Source of the DNA: an uncultured Lachnospiraceae bacterium
Lineage (GTDB): Bacteria; Bacillota; Clostridia; Lachnospirales; Lachnospiraceae
Direction of reading: 5' to 3'
Assembly (NCBI GenBank): GCA_947177925.1
Contig: CAMWWJ010000051.1
Span: 1 to 14,102, forward strand
DNA: 14,102 nucleotides
The notes below the pieces were generated by a model. The model saw nothing but the letters and a program-made list of their open reading frames with translations. It was not told the DNA's origin and did not search any database. Both the position numbers and the translations under genes were made by a program. Numbering within the stretch: position 1 is the first letter of the stretch; each line of letters starts with the position of its first letter. This document shows, in pieces, positions 6,260-14,002 of this stretch.

Positions 6260-7310
6260 AGATAAGGATACAGGGAAAGAAAAGATTCTCATCGTAGACG
6301 ACGTGGAAACCAATAGGATCATTCTGGAAGAAATCATAAAGGATATGGGAGGTCAGCCTATTCTGGCCGAGAGTGGGGAACAGGCTTTGGAGATGGTAAG
6401 AACATGGTCCCCACAGCTGGTTCTGACTGATATTTCCATGCCGGGAATGGACGGGTATGAGCTATGCAGGATTTTGAAAGGGAATGAGAAAACAAAAAAT
6501 ATTCCCATCGTGTTTATTTCTGCGTTTGATGATCCGAAAGATATCATGGAGGGATTTTCCTTAGGAGGCGAGGATTATATTACAAAGCCCTTTATTCCCA
6601 AAGTGGTGCAGGCCAGGGTTGGAGTTCAACTTCGCCTGCATGAAGCAAAGAGGGAGCTTATGGAAATGAACAGGCGGCTTCAGATTTCCGTCAGTGAGCA
6701 GCTGAAGCAGATGGAACTGGAGAAAAAGAACATATTGTATGCCATGGCAAATATTGCAGCCCAGAATCTTGATTACGAAAAGGAACATATGGACCGGCTC
6801 GGGCAAAACTGCAGGATACTGGCACAGGGAATGCAGCTCTCTCCTATGTTTGAGGAGAAGATTTCGGATACTTATATTGATACGATAGAGCTGGCAGCGC
6901 CCCTTTGTGATATAGGAAATATCGGGATTTCCAAGGAGATTCTGCAGAAAGGGACAAAGCTGACGGCAGAGGAAGCTGCCATCGTACAAAACCACACAAA
7001 TATCGGAGCAAAGCTTTTAAAGGATATTCATGTCAATAGCGATTACAATGATTTTATTAGTACGTCTATTGACATTGCCCAATGTCATCATGAAAATTGG
7101 GACGGAAGCGGCTACCCTGGCGGCATGGCCGGAGAGGAGATTCCCCTTGCGGCGCAGATCGTATCCCTTATGGAACGGTATTGTACATTGACAGGAAGGG
7201 AGGCATGTTCCAGGGAAAAGGCACTTGAAATTATGAAGGAGGAATCCGGAGTAAGATTTAATCCAGATATATATAAGATATGTTGTAAGATATCGCGTCA
7301 ATTATGCTGA
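6249..7310 (+). CDS. Response regulator with degenerate HD-GYP domain (HD-GYP2)
   Basis: This 353-residue protein has the same layout as HD-GYP1: receiver (about 10-128) with D17/D18, phospho-acceptor D61 in LTDISMPGMDG, S91 and K113; a helical linker; and an HD-GYP domain (about 165-350). The receiver looks fully functional, but the phosphodiesterase does not. The HD pair reads C220-D221 (LCDIGNIGIS), and the later metal-ligand aspartate motif (DVYDAL in HD-GYP1) reads ERYCTL, with Glu for the metal Asp and Cys for the second Asp. HHENWDGSGYP (280-290), H249 in NHTNIG and H180 are kept. It is probably a catalytically impaired but still ligand-binding or scaffolding homologue. Start 6249 is preferred over 6240 because of ribosome-site spacing; the gene overlaps the kinase by 11 bases, suggesting translational coupling. 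Confidence 0.92.
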   Translation: MIYEDKDTGKEKILIVDDVETNRIILEEIIKDMGGQPILAESGEQALEMVRTWSPQLVLTDISMPGMDGYELCRILKGNEKTKNIPIVFISAFDDPKDIMEGFSLGGEDYITKPFIPKVVQARVGVQLRLHEAKRELMEMNRRLQISVSEQLKQMELEKKNILYAMANIAAQNLDYEKEHMDRLGQNCRILAQGMQLSPMFEEKISDTYIDTIELAAPLCDIGNIGISKEILQKGTKLTAEEAAIVQNHTNIGAKLLKDIHVNSDYNDFISTSIDIAQCHHENWDGSGYPGGMAGEEIPLAAQIVSLMERYCTLTGREACSREKALEIMKEESGVRFNPDIYKICCKISRQLC

Positions 7311-7334
7311 ACGATATAATTTCATTATTTTGAC

Positions 7335-7340
7335 GGGAGG
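7335..7340 (+). promoter_or_regulatory. Ribosome binding site supporting the TTG start of cheR
   Basis: GGGAGG lies 8 bases before TTG at 7349. The next in-frame ATG is 12 codons further on, would cut off the CheR N-terminus, and has no ribosome site, so TTG is the likely start. Confidence 0.65.
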
Positions 7341-7348
7341 AATGAAAG

Positions 7349-8167
7349 TTGATTACAGATGAAGAGTTTAAGCGAATTTCAGTCTTTATGAAGCAGCGAT
7401 ATGGCATAGACTTAAGCCAGAAAAAGATTATTGTAAACGGCCGGTTGGAAAACTATATTAAAAATTCAAACTGGAATAATTTTCACGAGTACATGAATGC
7501 GGTGGAACATGACAGCACCGGAAGATTGGAAAAGATGCTGGTAAATTTCCTGACTACCAATCATACATATTTTATGAGGGAATTTGAGCATTTTGACTAT
7601 TTCAAGGGAACAGTGCTTCCCTGGCTTCGGAAGAAGGAAGCTTCCAGAAAGGATTTGCGAATCTGGTGCGGAGCCGCTTCCACAGGTGAGGAGCCTTATA
7701 TGATCGCTATGGTTTTAGCGGATTTCTTTGGATTAGAGCGCAATCAATGGGATACAAAGGTTCTTGCCACAGATATTTCCACAAAGGTATTGCAGCAGGC
7801 CATAGCAGGCGTTTACAGCGCAGAGCAGCTGAGGAGCCTTCCAGAGCAGTGGAAAAGGCATTTCTTTAAGGCTGTTGCCGGAGGCAGTCAGTATCAGGTA
7901 AAAGAGGAATTGAAGCAGGAGGTTATCTTCCGTCAGTTTAATCTGATGGATCCTTTCCCCTTTAAGAAAAGGATGCATACTATCTTTTTAAGGAATGTTA
8001 TGATATATTTTGATGAGAAGACGAAACAGGAATTGGTTCAGAAGGTGTACGATGCGTTAGAGCCGGGAGGATATTTGTTCATAGGGACTACGGAGACCCT
8101 TGACAGGAGCAGCACACCTTTTCAGATTATCCAGCCGTCTATTTTTCGGAAGAAGGAAGGGAAGTAA
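7349..8167 (+). CDS. cheR: Chemotaxis protein methyltransferase CheR
   Basis: This 272-residue enzyme methylates glutamate side chains of chemoreceptors using S-adenosylmethionine, opposing CheB in adaptation. An N-terminal helical CheR domain (about 1-75) contains FLTTNHTYFMRE. The SAM-dependent methyltransferase fold follows, with IWCGAASTGEEPYMIAM (motif I, about residues 105-121), LATDIS with the SAM-ribose-binding acidic residue, FRQFNLMDPFPF, and FLRNVMIYFDEKTKQ. Length is typical. There is no TPR or pentapeptide-binding insertion evident, matching the local receptor, which lacks a C-terminal pentapeptide tether. Translation is predicted to begin at TTG 7349. The gene is 38 bases after HD-GYP2 and 3 bases before cheB. 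Confidence 0.96.
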   Translation: MITDEEFKRISVFMKQRYGIDLSQKKIIVNGRLENYIKNSNWNNFHEYMNAVEHDSTGRLEKMLVNFLTTNHTYFMREFEHFDYFKGTVLPWLRKKEASRKDLRIWCGAASTGEEPYMIAMVLADFFGLERNQWDTKVLATDISTKVLQQAIAGVYSAEQLRSLPEQWKRHFFKAVAGGSQYQVKEELKQEVIFRQFNLMDPFPFKKRMHTIFLRNVMIYFDEKTKQELVQKVYDALEPGGYLFIGTTETLDRSSTPFQIIQPSIFRKKEGK

Positions 8168-8170
8168 CAT

Positions 8171-9199
8171 ATGAGACCAATTAAAGTTTTAATTGTAGAG
8201 GATTCCATCGTGTTCAGAGAACTGCTGGTGCAGAATCTGAGCAAGGATCCGGCCATTCAGGTCGTAGGAACGGCAAAGGATCCTTTTGAGGCAAGGGATG
8301 CCATTTTAGCCCACAAGCCGGATGTGATGACTCTGGATGTAGAGCTGCCAAGGATGAGCGGAATCGAGTTCTTGAAGAAATTGATGCCCCAGTATCCGCT
8401 TCCGGTGGTGGTCATCAGTTCTTTAAGTGATAAGGTGTTTGATGCACTGAAAGCTGGAGCCGTGGATTTCGTGGCAAAGCCTGCTGTATCCAATCGAAAG
8501 CAGTTAGAAGATTTTATCAAGAATGAGCTTTTAGTAAAGATTAAGATTGCCTCAACTGCAAAGATCAGCAACATTAAAAAAGTGGTTATGGAAGGGCAGG
8601 AGCAGCATCTGTCCGTAAAGGGAAATAATCTGATTGTGGCAATCGGAGCTTCCACAGGCGGCACAGAGGCAATTTGTGATGTAGTAAAAGAATTCGGAAC
8701 GGACATTCCCGGGATTGTGGTGGTACAGCACATGCCTCCCGGATTTACCAAAATGTATGCCAAAAGGCTCAACGAACAATGCCGCATTACGGTAAAAGAA
8801 GCGGAAACAGGAGACAGGGTGCTGCCGGGACATATGCTGATTGCTCCCGGAGGCGACAGGCATATGCGGCTTGTGAAGGTAAACGGGGTTTATCAGGTGG
8901 AATGCAAGCCGGGTCCCAGAGTAAACGGGCACTGTCCGTCCGTAGATGTGTTATTTGACTCCGTTGCCAAATCGGCAGGCGCCAGTGCGGTAGGAATCAT
9001 ATTGACCGGAATGGGCGGTGATGGTGCAAAGGGGCTTTTAGCTATGAGAAGAGCCGGCGCAAGGACCATTGGGCAGGATGAATCTACCTGTGTGGTTTAT
9101 GGAATGCCAAAGGTTGCTTATGATCTGGGTGCGGTGCAACATCAGGAGAAGCTGTCCGCTATCGCAGGAAGAACATATGCGTTATTAAATAAAATGTAA
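8171..9199 (+). CDS. cheB: Chemotaxis response regulator protein-glutamate methylesterase CheB
   Basis: This 342-residue enzyme removes receptor methyl groups (and may deamidate glutamines) when its receiver is phosphorylated by CheA. The receiver (1-120) has D10/D11, phospho-acceptor D56 in TLDVELPRMSG, and K103 in VAKPA. A linker (about 122-152) leads to the esterase domain (about 153-342) with the catalytic triad S161 in IGASTGG, H187 in VVQHMPPGF, and D284 in LTGMGGDGAKG. All catalytic residues are present and the length is normal. The ATG follows the cheR stop codon by 3 bases, with a GGAAGGGAAG-type site overlapping the end of cheR, so the opposing pair is probably translationally coupled. 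The adjacent receptor is the obvious substrate. Confidence 0.97.
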   Translation: MRPIKVLIVEDSIVFRELLVQNLSKDPAIQVVGTAKDPFEARDAILAHKPDVMTLDVELPRMSGIEFLKKLMPQYPLPVVVISSLSDKVFDALKAGAVDFVAKPAVSNRKQLEDFIKNELLVKIKIASTAKISNIKKVVMEGQEQHLSVKGNNLIVAIGASTGGTEAICDVVKEFGTDIPGIVVVQHMPPGFTKMYAKRLNEQCRITVKEAETGDRVLPGHMLIAPGGDRHMRLVKVNGVYQVECKPGPRVNGHCPSVDVLFDSVAKSAGASAVGIILTGMGGDGAKGLLAMRRAGARTIGQDESTCVVYGMPKVAYDLGAVQHQEKLSAIAGRTYALLNKM

Positions 9200-9211
9200 A
9201 GGAGAGAAGAT

Positions 9212-9604
9212 ATGAAGATTCTATTGGCAGAAGATGATTTTGCAACAAGGAAATTTATGGTAAATTTCCTGTCAAAGTACGGTGAATGTGATGTTACTGT
9301 GGATGGAATGGAAGCAGTGGATGCCTTTATGATGGCATTAGAGGACGGTGAGCCTTATGATCTGGCATGTCTTGATATTATGATGCCGGTCATGGATGGG
9401 TATCAGGCTCTTGTAGGCATCCGAAATCTGGAAAAAGAAAGAAACATTCCGGAGGAAAAGGCGGTAAAGGTCATCATGACTACTGCTTTGAATGATGAGA
9501 GCAATGTGAAGATGGCATTTGAATTAGGATGTACCATATATTCAGGCAAGCCTATCGATCAGGAACGATTTGAACTGGCGCTTAAAAAGCTGAATTTGAT
9601 TTAA
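9212..9604 (+). CDS. cheY: CheY-like single-domain response regulator
   Basis: This 130-residue stand-alone receiver has the acidic pair D8/D9, phospho-acceptor D55 in CLDIMMPVMDG, T91, Y110 and K113. T91 and Y110 are 19 residues apart and Y110 precedes K113 by three, exactly as T87/Y106/K109 of E. coli CheY, so the aromatic switch that drives target binding is kept. It is slightly longer than CheY, with an extra loop around LEKERNIPEEKA. Its target is not shown: no FliM gene is present, so it could act on flagella encoded elsewhere, on a phosphate-sink role, or on a non-motility partner. Its position directly before cheA makes CheA the likely kinase. AAAGGAG is 7 bases before the ATG; the gap to cheB is 12 bases. 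Confidence 0.9.
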   Translation: MKILLAEDDFATRKFMVNFLSKYGECDVTVDGMEAVDAFMMALEDGEPYDLACLDIMMPVMDGYQALVGIRNLEKERNIPEEKAVKVIMTTALNDESNVKMAFELGCTIYSGKPIDQERFELALKKLNLI

Positions 9605-9630
9605 CGAAAGAATATATTGGAATATGCAGG

Positions 9631-9637
9631 AAAGGAG
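9631..9637 (+). promoter_or_regulatory. Ribosome binding site deciding the cheA start
   Basis: AAAGGAG lies 6 bases before ATG 9644. The frame is open to a TTG at 9617, but no ribosome site precedes that codon at proper distance. Confidence 0.75.
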
Positions 9638-9643
9638 AAGGTT

Positions 9644-11809
9644 ATGGCTGAAGAATTTAACACAGACGGCATGCTGGATATGTATTTGTTTGAGAATGAA
9701 CAATTGCTTGAACAGCTTCAGGAAAGAGTTCTGGAACAAAAAGATGCAGATTGTTTTGATGAAGACAGCATAAATGAAATATTCAGAACCATGCATACCA
9801 TTAAAGGCTCTTCGGGTATCATGATGTTTGACAATATTACTGCTGTTTCACATAAACTGGAAGATATCTTTTACTATTTAAGAGAATCGCAACCTGACAA
9901 TGTGCCGCATTTGGATCTGGTAGGTCACGTATTGGAAGTAGAGGATTTTATTTCCGGTGAATTAGAAAAAATCCGTAACGGGAATCCGGTAGATGGAGAC
10001 GCAAGCGAAATTATTGCAGGTCTTGACAAGTTCCTGGAAATGATCAAGAACGGAGGAATGGCAGAAGGAGGAAAAGAGCCTCCCGAAAATGTACATGAAG
10101 AACCTAAGCAGTTTTACATAGCTCCGGTTGCTACAAGCGCCAGTCGGTTTTATAAAATCTATCTTACATTTTATCCGGAAACGGAGATGGCAAATGTGCA
10201 TGCCTATAAGACCGTATATGCCCTAAAGGAAATGGCAGAGGATCTTTTGTATTCCCCGGAGGATATTATTTCGGATGAATCAAGTGCACAAAAGATTATA
10301 GAAGACGGTTTCCGGATTCTGCTGCAGGCACAATGCAATGAGGAAGATATACGTCAGGCAATCGGCATCGGTTATGACATTGAAAAGGTAGAGATTTTTG
10401 AGTGCAAGGCAGAGGAATTTCTTCAGGGATTTGATTTTGGCGAGCAGGATGAACCAAAAGTAGAAATTGATTTAGAATCCAGTGTGGAAGAAATCGAAAG
10501 CAAGGCAGAAGCACAACTGGAGGCTGCCGAGAAAGAAACAAAGAAGCCTGAAAAACCTAAGATAGCACCGGGTGATTTTGTTATCAAGTCCAAAGAACCG
10601 GGTAAAGCCAAGAAACTGGCAAAGGATAGAAATAAAGGTGAAAAGGCTTCCTTTATCAGTGTCAATGTAAAGAAAATGGATCAATTGATGGATTTGATTG
10701 GAGAGCTGGTTATTTCAGAGTCGGTAGTGCTGCAGAATCCGGATTTGAAGGTGCCGGGATTGAATCTTGACCGATTTAATAAGGCTGCGGCCCAGTTGTC
10801 CAAGATTTCTACCGATTTGCAGGATGTTATCATGTCGATGCGAATGGTTTCCCTGTCAAATACATTCCAGAAGATGAACCGTATCGTATTTGATGTATCC
10901 AGAAAATTGGGAAAAGACATCGAGTTTGAGATGGTAGGCGAGCAGACAGAGGTGGATAAGAATATTATTGAGAAGATATCTGATCCGCTGATGCATATTG
11001 TAAGAAACTCCGTAGACCACGGAATTGAAGAAAAACAGGAACGTTTAGAGAGCGGTAAGCCGGAAAAAGGTAAAGTTATTTTATCTGCCAAAACAGAGGC
11101 CGGAAAAGTATGGATCAGTGTTACTGATGACGGAAAAGGCCTTGACAGGGTAAAGATACTTGCCAAGGCAAGGAAACAGGGGCTGTTGGATGATAGTAAG
11201 CCGGATGAGGCTTATACGGATAAAGAAGTGTATCAGTTTATAACGCTGCCGGGCTTTTCCACCAACGAGCAGGTTACTGAATATTCGGGCCGAGGGGTAG
11301 GCATGGATGTGGTAGTTCAGAACATCCAGTCAATCGGCGGTACGCTGGATATTGAAAGTACAGCCGGAATGGGCAGCACTATGAGCCTGAAGATTCCTCT
11401 GACACTTGCTATCATTGACGGTATTGTTTTGGAAACAGGAAAATCTTCCTTTGTATTAGAGACCGGAGTCATTAAGGAATTTGTCCGTGTGAAAGAGGAT
11501 ATGATGATATACGAACCAAACGGGGATGAATATATCATGATACGAGGTGAGTGTTATCCTGTGCTCCGGTTGGGAAGATGGTATGGCTTAAAGGAATACT
11601 GCGAATCTGTTGAAGATGGAGTCATGTTGATTCTGGAAGTGGAGGATCAGAGGGTATGTCTTTTAGTTGACAAATTAATCGGAGAACAAGAGATTGTTGT
11701 GAAGCCAATTCCTTCTTATATCAAGAAGGTGAAAGGTTTGTCCGGCTGTACGCAGCTTGGTGATGGAAGTATTGCATTAATCCTGGATGCTACCGGATTA
11801 ATGGAATAA
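9644..11809 (+). CDS. cheA: Chemotaxis histidine kinase CheA
   Basis: This 721-residue kinase is the core of the receptor array. Domains: P1 Hpt (about 8-130) with phospho-site H51 in MHTIKGSSGIM; a P2-like receiver-docking region (about 155-260) that is poorly conserved; a long charged linker rich in E, K and P (about 265-335); P3 dimerisation helices (about 338-405, ISVNVKKMDQLMDLIGELVISES); P4 ATPase (about 406-590) with N box LMHIVRNSVDHG, G1 VTDDGKGLD and G2 GRGVGMDVV; and P5 CheW-like regulatory domain (about 592-721). All catalytic boxes are intact, so it is predicted active. It should phosphorylate CheY and CheB, and could also serve the two HD-GYP receivers. The gap to cheW is 26 bases. 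Only one P1 and no fused receiver are present. Confidence 0.97.
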   Translation: MAEEFNTDGMLDMYLFENEQLLEQLQERVLEQKDADCFDEDSINEIFRTMHTIKGSSGIMMFDNITAVSHKLEDIFYYLRESQPDNVPHLDLVGHVLEVEDFISGELEKIRNGNPVDGDASEIIAGLDKFLEMIKNGGMAEGGKEPPENVHEEPKQFYIAPVATSASRFYKIYLTFYPETEMANVHAYKTVYALKEMAEDLLYSPEDIISDESSAQKIIEDGFRILLQAQCNEEDIRQAIGIGYDIEKVEIFECKAEEFLQGFDFGEQDEPKVEIDLESSVEEIESKAEAQLEAAEKETKKPEKPKIAPGDFVIKSKEPGKAKKLAKDRNKGEKASFISVNVKKMDQLMDLIGELVISESVVLQNPDLKVPGLNLDRFNKAAAQLSKISTDLQDVIMSMRMVSLSNTFQKMNRIVFDVSRKLGKDIEFEMVGEQTEVDKNIIEKISDPLMHIVRNSVDHGIEEKQERLESGKPEKGKVILSAKTEAGKVWISVTDDGKGLDRVKILAKARKQGLLDDSKPDEAYTDKEVYQFITLPGFSTNEQVTEYSGRGVGMDVVVQNIQSIGGTLDIESTAGMGSTMSLKIPLTLAIIDGIVLETGKSSFVLETGVIKEFVRVKEDMMIYEPNGDEYIMIRGECYPVLRLGRWYGLKEYCESVEDGVMLILEVEDQRVCLLVDKLIGEQEIVVKPIPSYIKKVKGLSGCTQLGDGSIALILDATGLME

Positions 11810-11835
11810 AAAATATAGAAAGGAACGGTAATTAT

Positions 11836-12384
11836 ATGGACGAAACAAGCGAATTGAAGAGAGTACCAGCAGGCTCCGTTTCGGATGATGATAGCAATGA
11901 AAAGGGCAAGTACATGACCTTTAAATCTGGAAACGAGTATTTTGGATTAGCAATTCAGTATGTGAATGAAATTATCCAGATGCAGGAAATCACAGCAATT
12001 CCCGAAACGGAGGATTATATCAAAGGTCTTATCAATCTGAGAGGAAAGGTTGTTCCTGTCATTGATGTGAGGCTGCGGTTTAAGCAGAAACCGTTGGAAT
12101 ATAATGATAGAACCTGTATCATTGTAATCCATGTAAAAACGGCAGTAGTAGGATTGATTGTAGAGAAAATCGCAGAGGTGGTTGAGATTAATGAAGACAA
12201 TATACTGCCGCCACCTAAAATCGGTCATGTGGATAAGGCTCAGAATAAATATGTGTACGGTATTGGCAAGGTAGGAAATGCCGTTAAGTTATTGCTTGAC
12301 CCTGATAAATTATTAAATGATGAGGATTTATCAATTGTAGAGCAGGCAAATGATATGAATATAGATGAAGAAGGAGAGGTATAA
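11836..12384 (+). CDS. cheW: Chemotaxis coupling protein CheW
   Basis: This 182-residue adaptor joins the receptor tip to the P5 domain of CheA. The SH3-like CheW fold occupies about residues 28-165, with YMTFKSGNEYFGLAI, VNEIIQMQEITAIPETEDYIKGLINLRGKVVPVIDVRLRF, and GLIVEKIAEVVEI. The highly conserved NLRG receptor-contact motif is present. It has an acidic N-terminal extension of about 25 residues and an acidic C-terminal tail (about 166-182), making it slightly longer than the usual 150-160. AAGGAA lies about 11 bases before the ATG, a longer and weaker site than those of its neighbours. The gene stops 4 bases before the receptor ATG. Confidence 0.97.
   Translation: MDETSELKRVPAGSVSDDDSNEKGKYMTFKSGNEYFGLAIQYVNEIIQMQEITAIPETEDYIKGLINLRGKVVPVIDVRLRFKQKPLEYNDRTCIIVIHVKTAVVGLIVEKIAEVVEINEDNILPPPKIGHVDKAQNKYVYGIGKVGNAVKLLLDPDKLLNDEDLSIVEQANDMNIDEEGEV
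12371..12380 (+). promoter_or_regulatory. Ribosome binding site deciding the receptor start
   Basis: AAGGAGAGGT lies within the end of cheW, 8 bases before ATG 12389. An earlier in-frame ATG at 12365 precedes this site and would add a charged leader before the first membrane helix, so 12389 is chosen. Confidence 0.7.
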
Positions 12385-12388
12385 GAAT

Positions 12389-13849
12389 ATGAATAACGTA
12401 AAGATAAAAACAAAGATGATTATAGGTTTTGCGATTCCTGTCATACTTTTAATTATTAACGTAGTGTTGGCAACGTCCACAATCAATAATATCAGAAGTC
12501 AGGTAGACGGCATAGCGAATCAGCAGATTGAAGTGATTAAGACTACCATGGAACAGGTTGGTGCAGATGAGCAGAAAGCACAAATTATAATTAATGCCGT
12601 AACAGAGGAACAGACCGATGAAATGGCAAAGATTGCAAGCTTTGCAAAAAACTCTGAACTGTTCAATATCGGCATGTTGGTGGTAGCAGTAGTCTTTATC
12701 CTCATCATGTCCACAAGCCTGATCAAGCTTATCAGCAAATCTGTTGACCAGCTGGTGCGGGCAGCAAGGGAGATCGCAGCAGGGCATGTGGATATTGAGC
12801 TGGTAAAATACCATAATGACGAGTTTGGGGAATTGGTTGATGAATATATGAAAGTAATCAACAATGTGAAATATCAGGCAAGCATTGCTGAAGAGGTAGC
12901 AAATGGTAACCTTACCGTTCAGGTTGATGTGAAGTCAAGTGATGATGTACTGACCGGTGCATTAAAGAAACTGGTAGATGACAATCTGCATGCATTATCC
13001 AATATCAGTGATGCAGGCTCTCAGGTTACAGTAAGCTCTTCACAGGTAGCTAGTGCAAGCCAGGCATTGGCTCAGGGTTCTACCGAGCAGGCAAGTGCAA
13101 TTGAAGAGATTACAGCTTCTATCGATGAGATTGCAGAGAAGACAAAAGAGAATGCAGAAGAAGCAAATTCTGCAGCAGGACTGGTAGCCCGTGCAATTTC
13201 AGATGTACAAAGAGGTAACGCACAGATGAAGGATATGATGACTGCTATGCAGGATATCAATAAATCCTCTGAGAGCATTTCCAAAATTATTAAGACCATT
13301 GATGATATCGCATTCCAGACAAATATTCTTGCATTAAATGCAGCAGTAGAAGCTGCAAGAGCAGGCGAGGCAGGAAAAGGATTTGCAGTTGTTGCAGAAG
13401 AAGTTAGAAGTCTGGCAGCTAAGAGTGCGGCAGCATCAGGTGAAACAGCTGAGCTCATTGAGGAATCTATCAACAGAGTCAATGCAGGTTCCAAGATTGC
13501 AGACGAAACAGCAAAAGCTATGGAAGAAATTTCCAAGGTTGTACAGGAAAGTGAAGCAATCATTAACGGCATTGCAGAATCCTCCAATTATCAGGCAACT
13601 GCAGTTGCACAGATCGAACAGGCAATTACACAGGTATCACAGGTAGTACAGACCAACTCTGCTACCAGCCAGGAATGTGCGGCTGCCAGCGAAGAGCTGT
13701 CCAACCAGGCTTCCAGAATGAGAGAGATGCTTTCCATCTACAATCTGGGTTCAGGCAGTGGTTCTTCTTACAGAGGTTCCTCACAGGATTCTACAGTAAG
13801 CATGAACGAGCAGGTAATTTCTCTCGGTGATGGTTTTGGAAAATACTAA
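12389..13849 (+). CDS. Methyl-accepting chemotaxis protein with a minimal extracellular domain
   Basis: This 486-residue receptor has a first membrane helix at about 10-28, a short extracellular part at about 29-91, and a second membrane helix at about 92-114. A HAMP domain (about 115-162) and a second HAMP-like unit (about 163-205, AEEVANGNLTVQVD) follow. The long signalling coiled coil (about 206-455) carries the hairpin tip IAFQTNILALNAAVEAARAGEAGKGFAVVAEEVRSLA-type sequence (about 308-343) that binds CheA and CheW. Glutamate/glutamine/alanine-rich pairs such as STEQASAIEEITASIDEI are likely CheR/CheB sites. The outer part, about 60 residues, is far too small for a Cache or standard four-helix sensor. 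The Ser/Gly-rich C-terminus has no NWETF-like pentapeptide. It is the last gene of the operon, followed by a terminator. Confidence 0.95.
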   Translation: MNNVKIKTKMIIGFAIPVILLIINVVLATSTINNIRSQVDGIANQQIEVIKTTMEQVGADEQKAQIIINAVTEEQTDEMAKIASFAKNSELFNIGMLVVAVVFILIMSTSLIKLISKSVDQLVRAAREIAAGHVDIELVKYHNDEFGELVDEYMKVINNVKYQASIAEEVANGNLTVQVDVKSSDDVLTGALKKLVDDNLHALSNISDAGSQVTVSSSQVASASQALAQGSTEQASAIEEITASIDEIAEKTKENAEEANSAAGLVARAISDVQRGNAQMKDMMTAMQDINKSSESISKIIKTIDDIAFQTNILALNAAVEAARAGEAGKGFAVVAEEVRSLAAKSAAASGETAELIEESINRVNAGSKIADETAKAMEEISKVVQESEAIINGIAESSNYQATAVAQIEQAITQVSQVVQTNSATSQECAAASEELSNQASRMREMLSIYNLGSGSGSSYRGSSQDSTVSMNEQVISLGDGFGKY

Positions 13850-13882
13850 TTGTGAAAAAGATAAATAATAAAAGATGAATTT

Positions 13883-13919
13883 AGGAGCTGTGACACCAGT
13901 TGGTGCCCGGCTCCTTTTT
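13883..13919 (+). terminator. Intrinsic terminator ending the signalling operon
   Basis: AGGAGC (13883-13888) pairs with GCTCCT (13910-13915), with a nested CACC/GGTG stem around an AGTT loop, followed by a T-tract ending at 13919. It lies 33 bases after the receptor stop codon. Confidence 0.8.
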
Positions 13920-14002
13920 CGTTGCAGTTCAGCCTGCACTTACGCATCTGCCTATTTTTTCATGTAAAATCATAGACTGATAATAAACGGAGTTTTTGTG
14001 AT

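Noticed and set aside
7315..7320. Perfect TATAAT just before cheR, suggesting a separate Che promoter
   Set aside because: No -35-like hexamer or TGn element lies at a proper distance upstream. It is probably chance in an AT-rich gap.
10681..11166. Long minus-strand frame opposite cheA
   Set aside because: It lies wholly within the strongly conserved P3/P4 region of cheA and has no ribosome site or known motif.
13072..13587. Long minus-strand frame opposite the receptor signalling domain
   Set aside because: Its Ala/Ser/Ile-rich composition is what results from reading the opposite strand of the repetitive coiled-coil gene. There is no start context.
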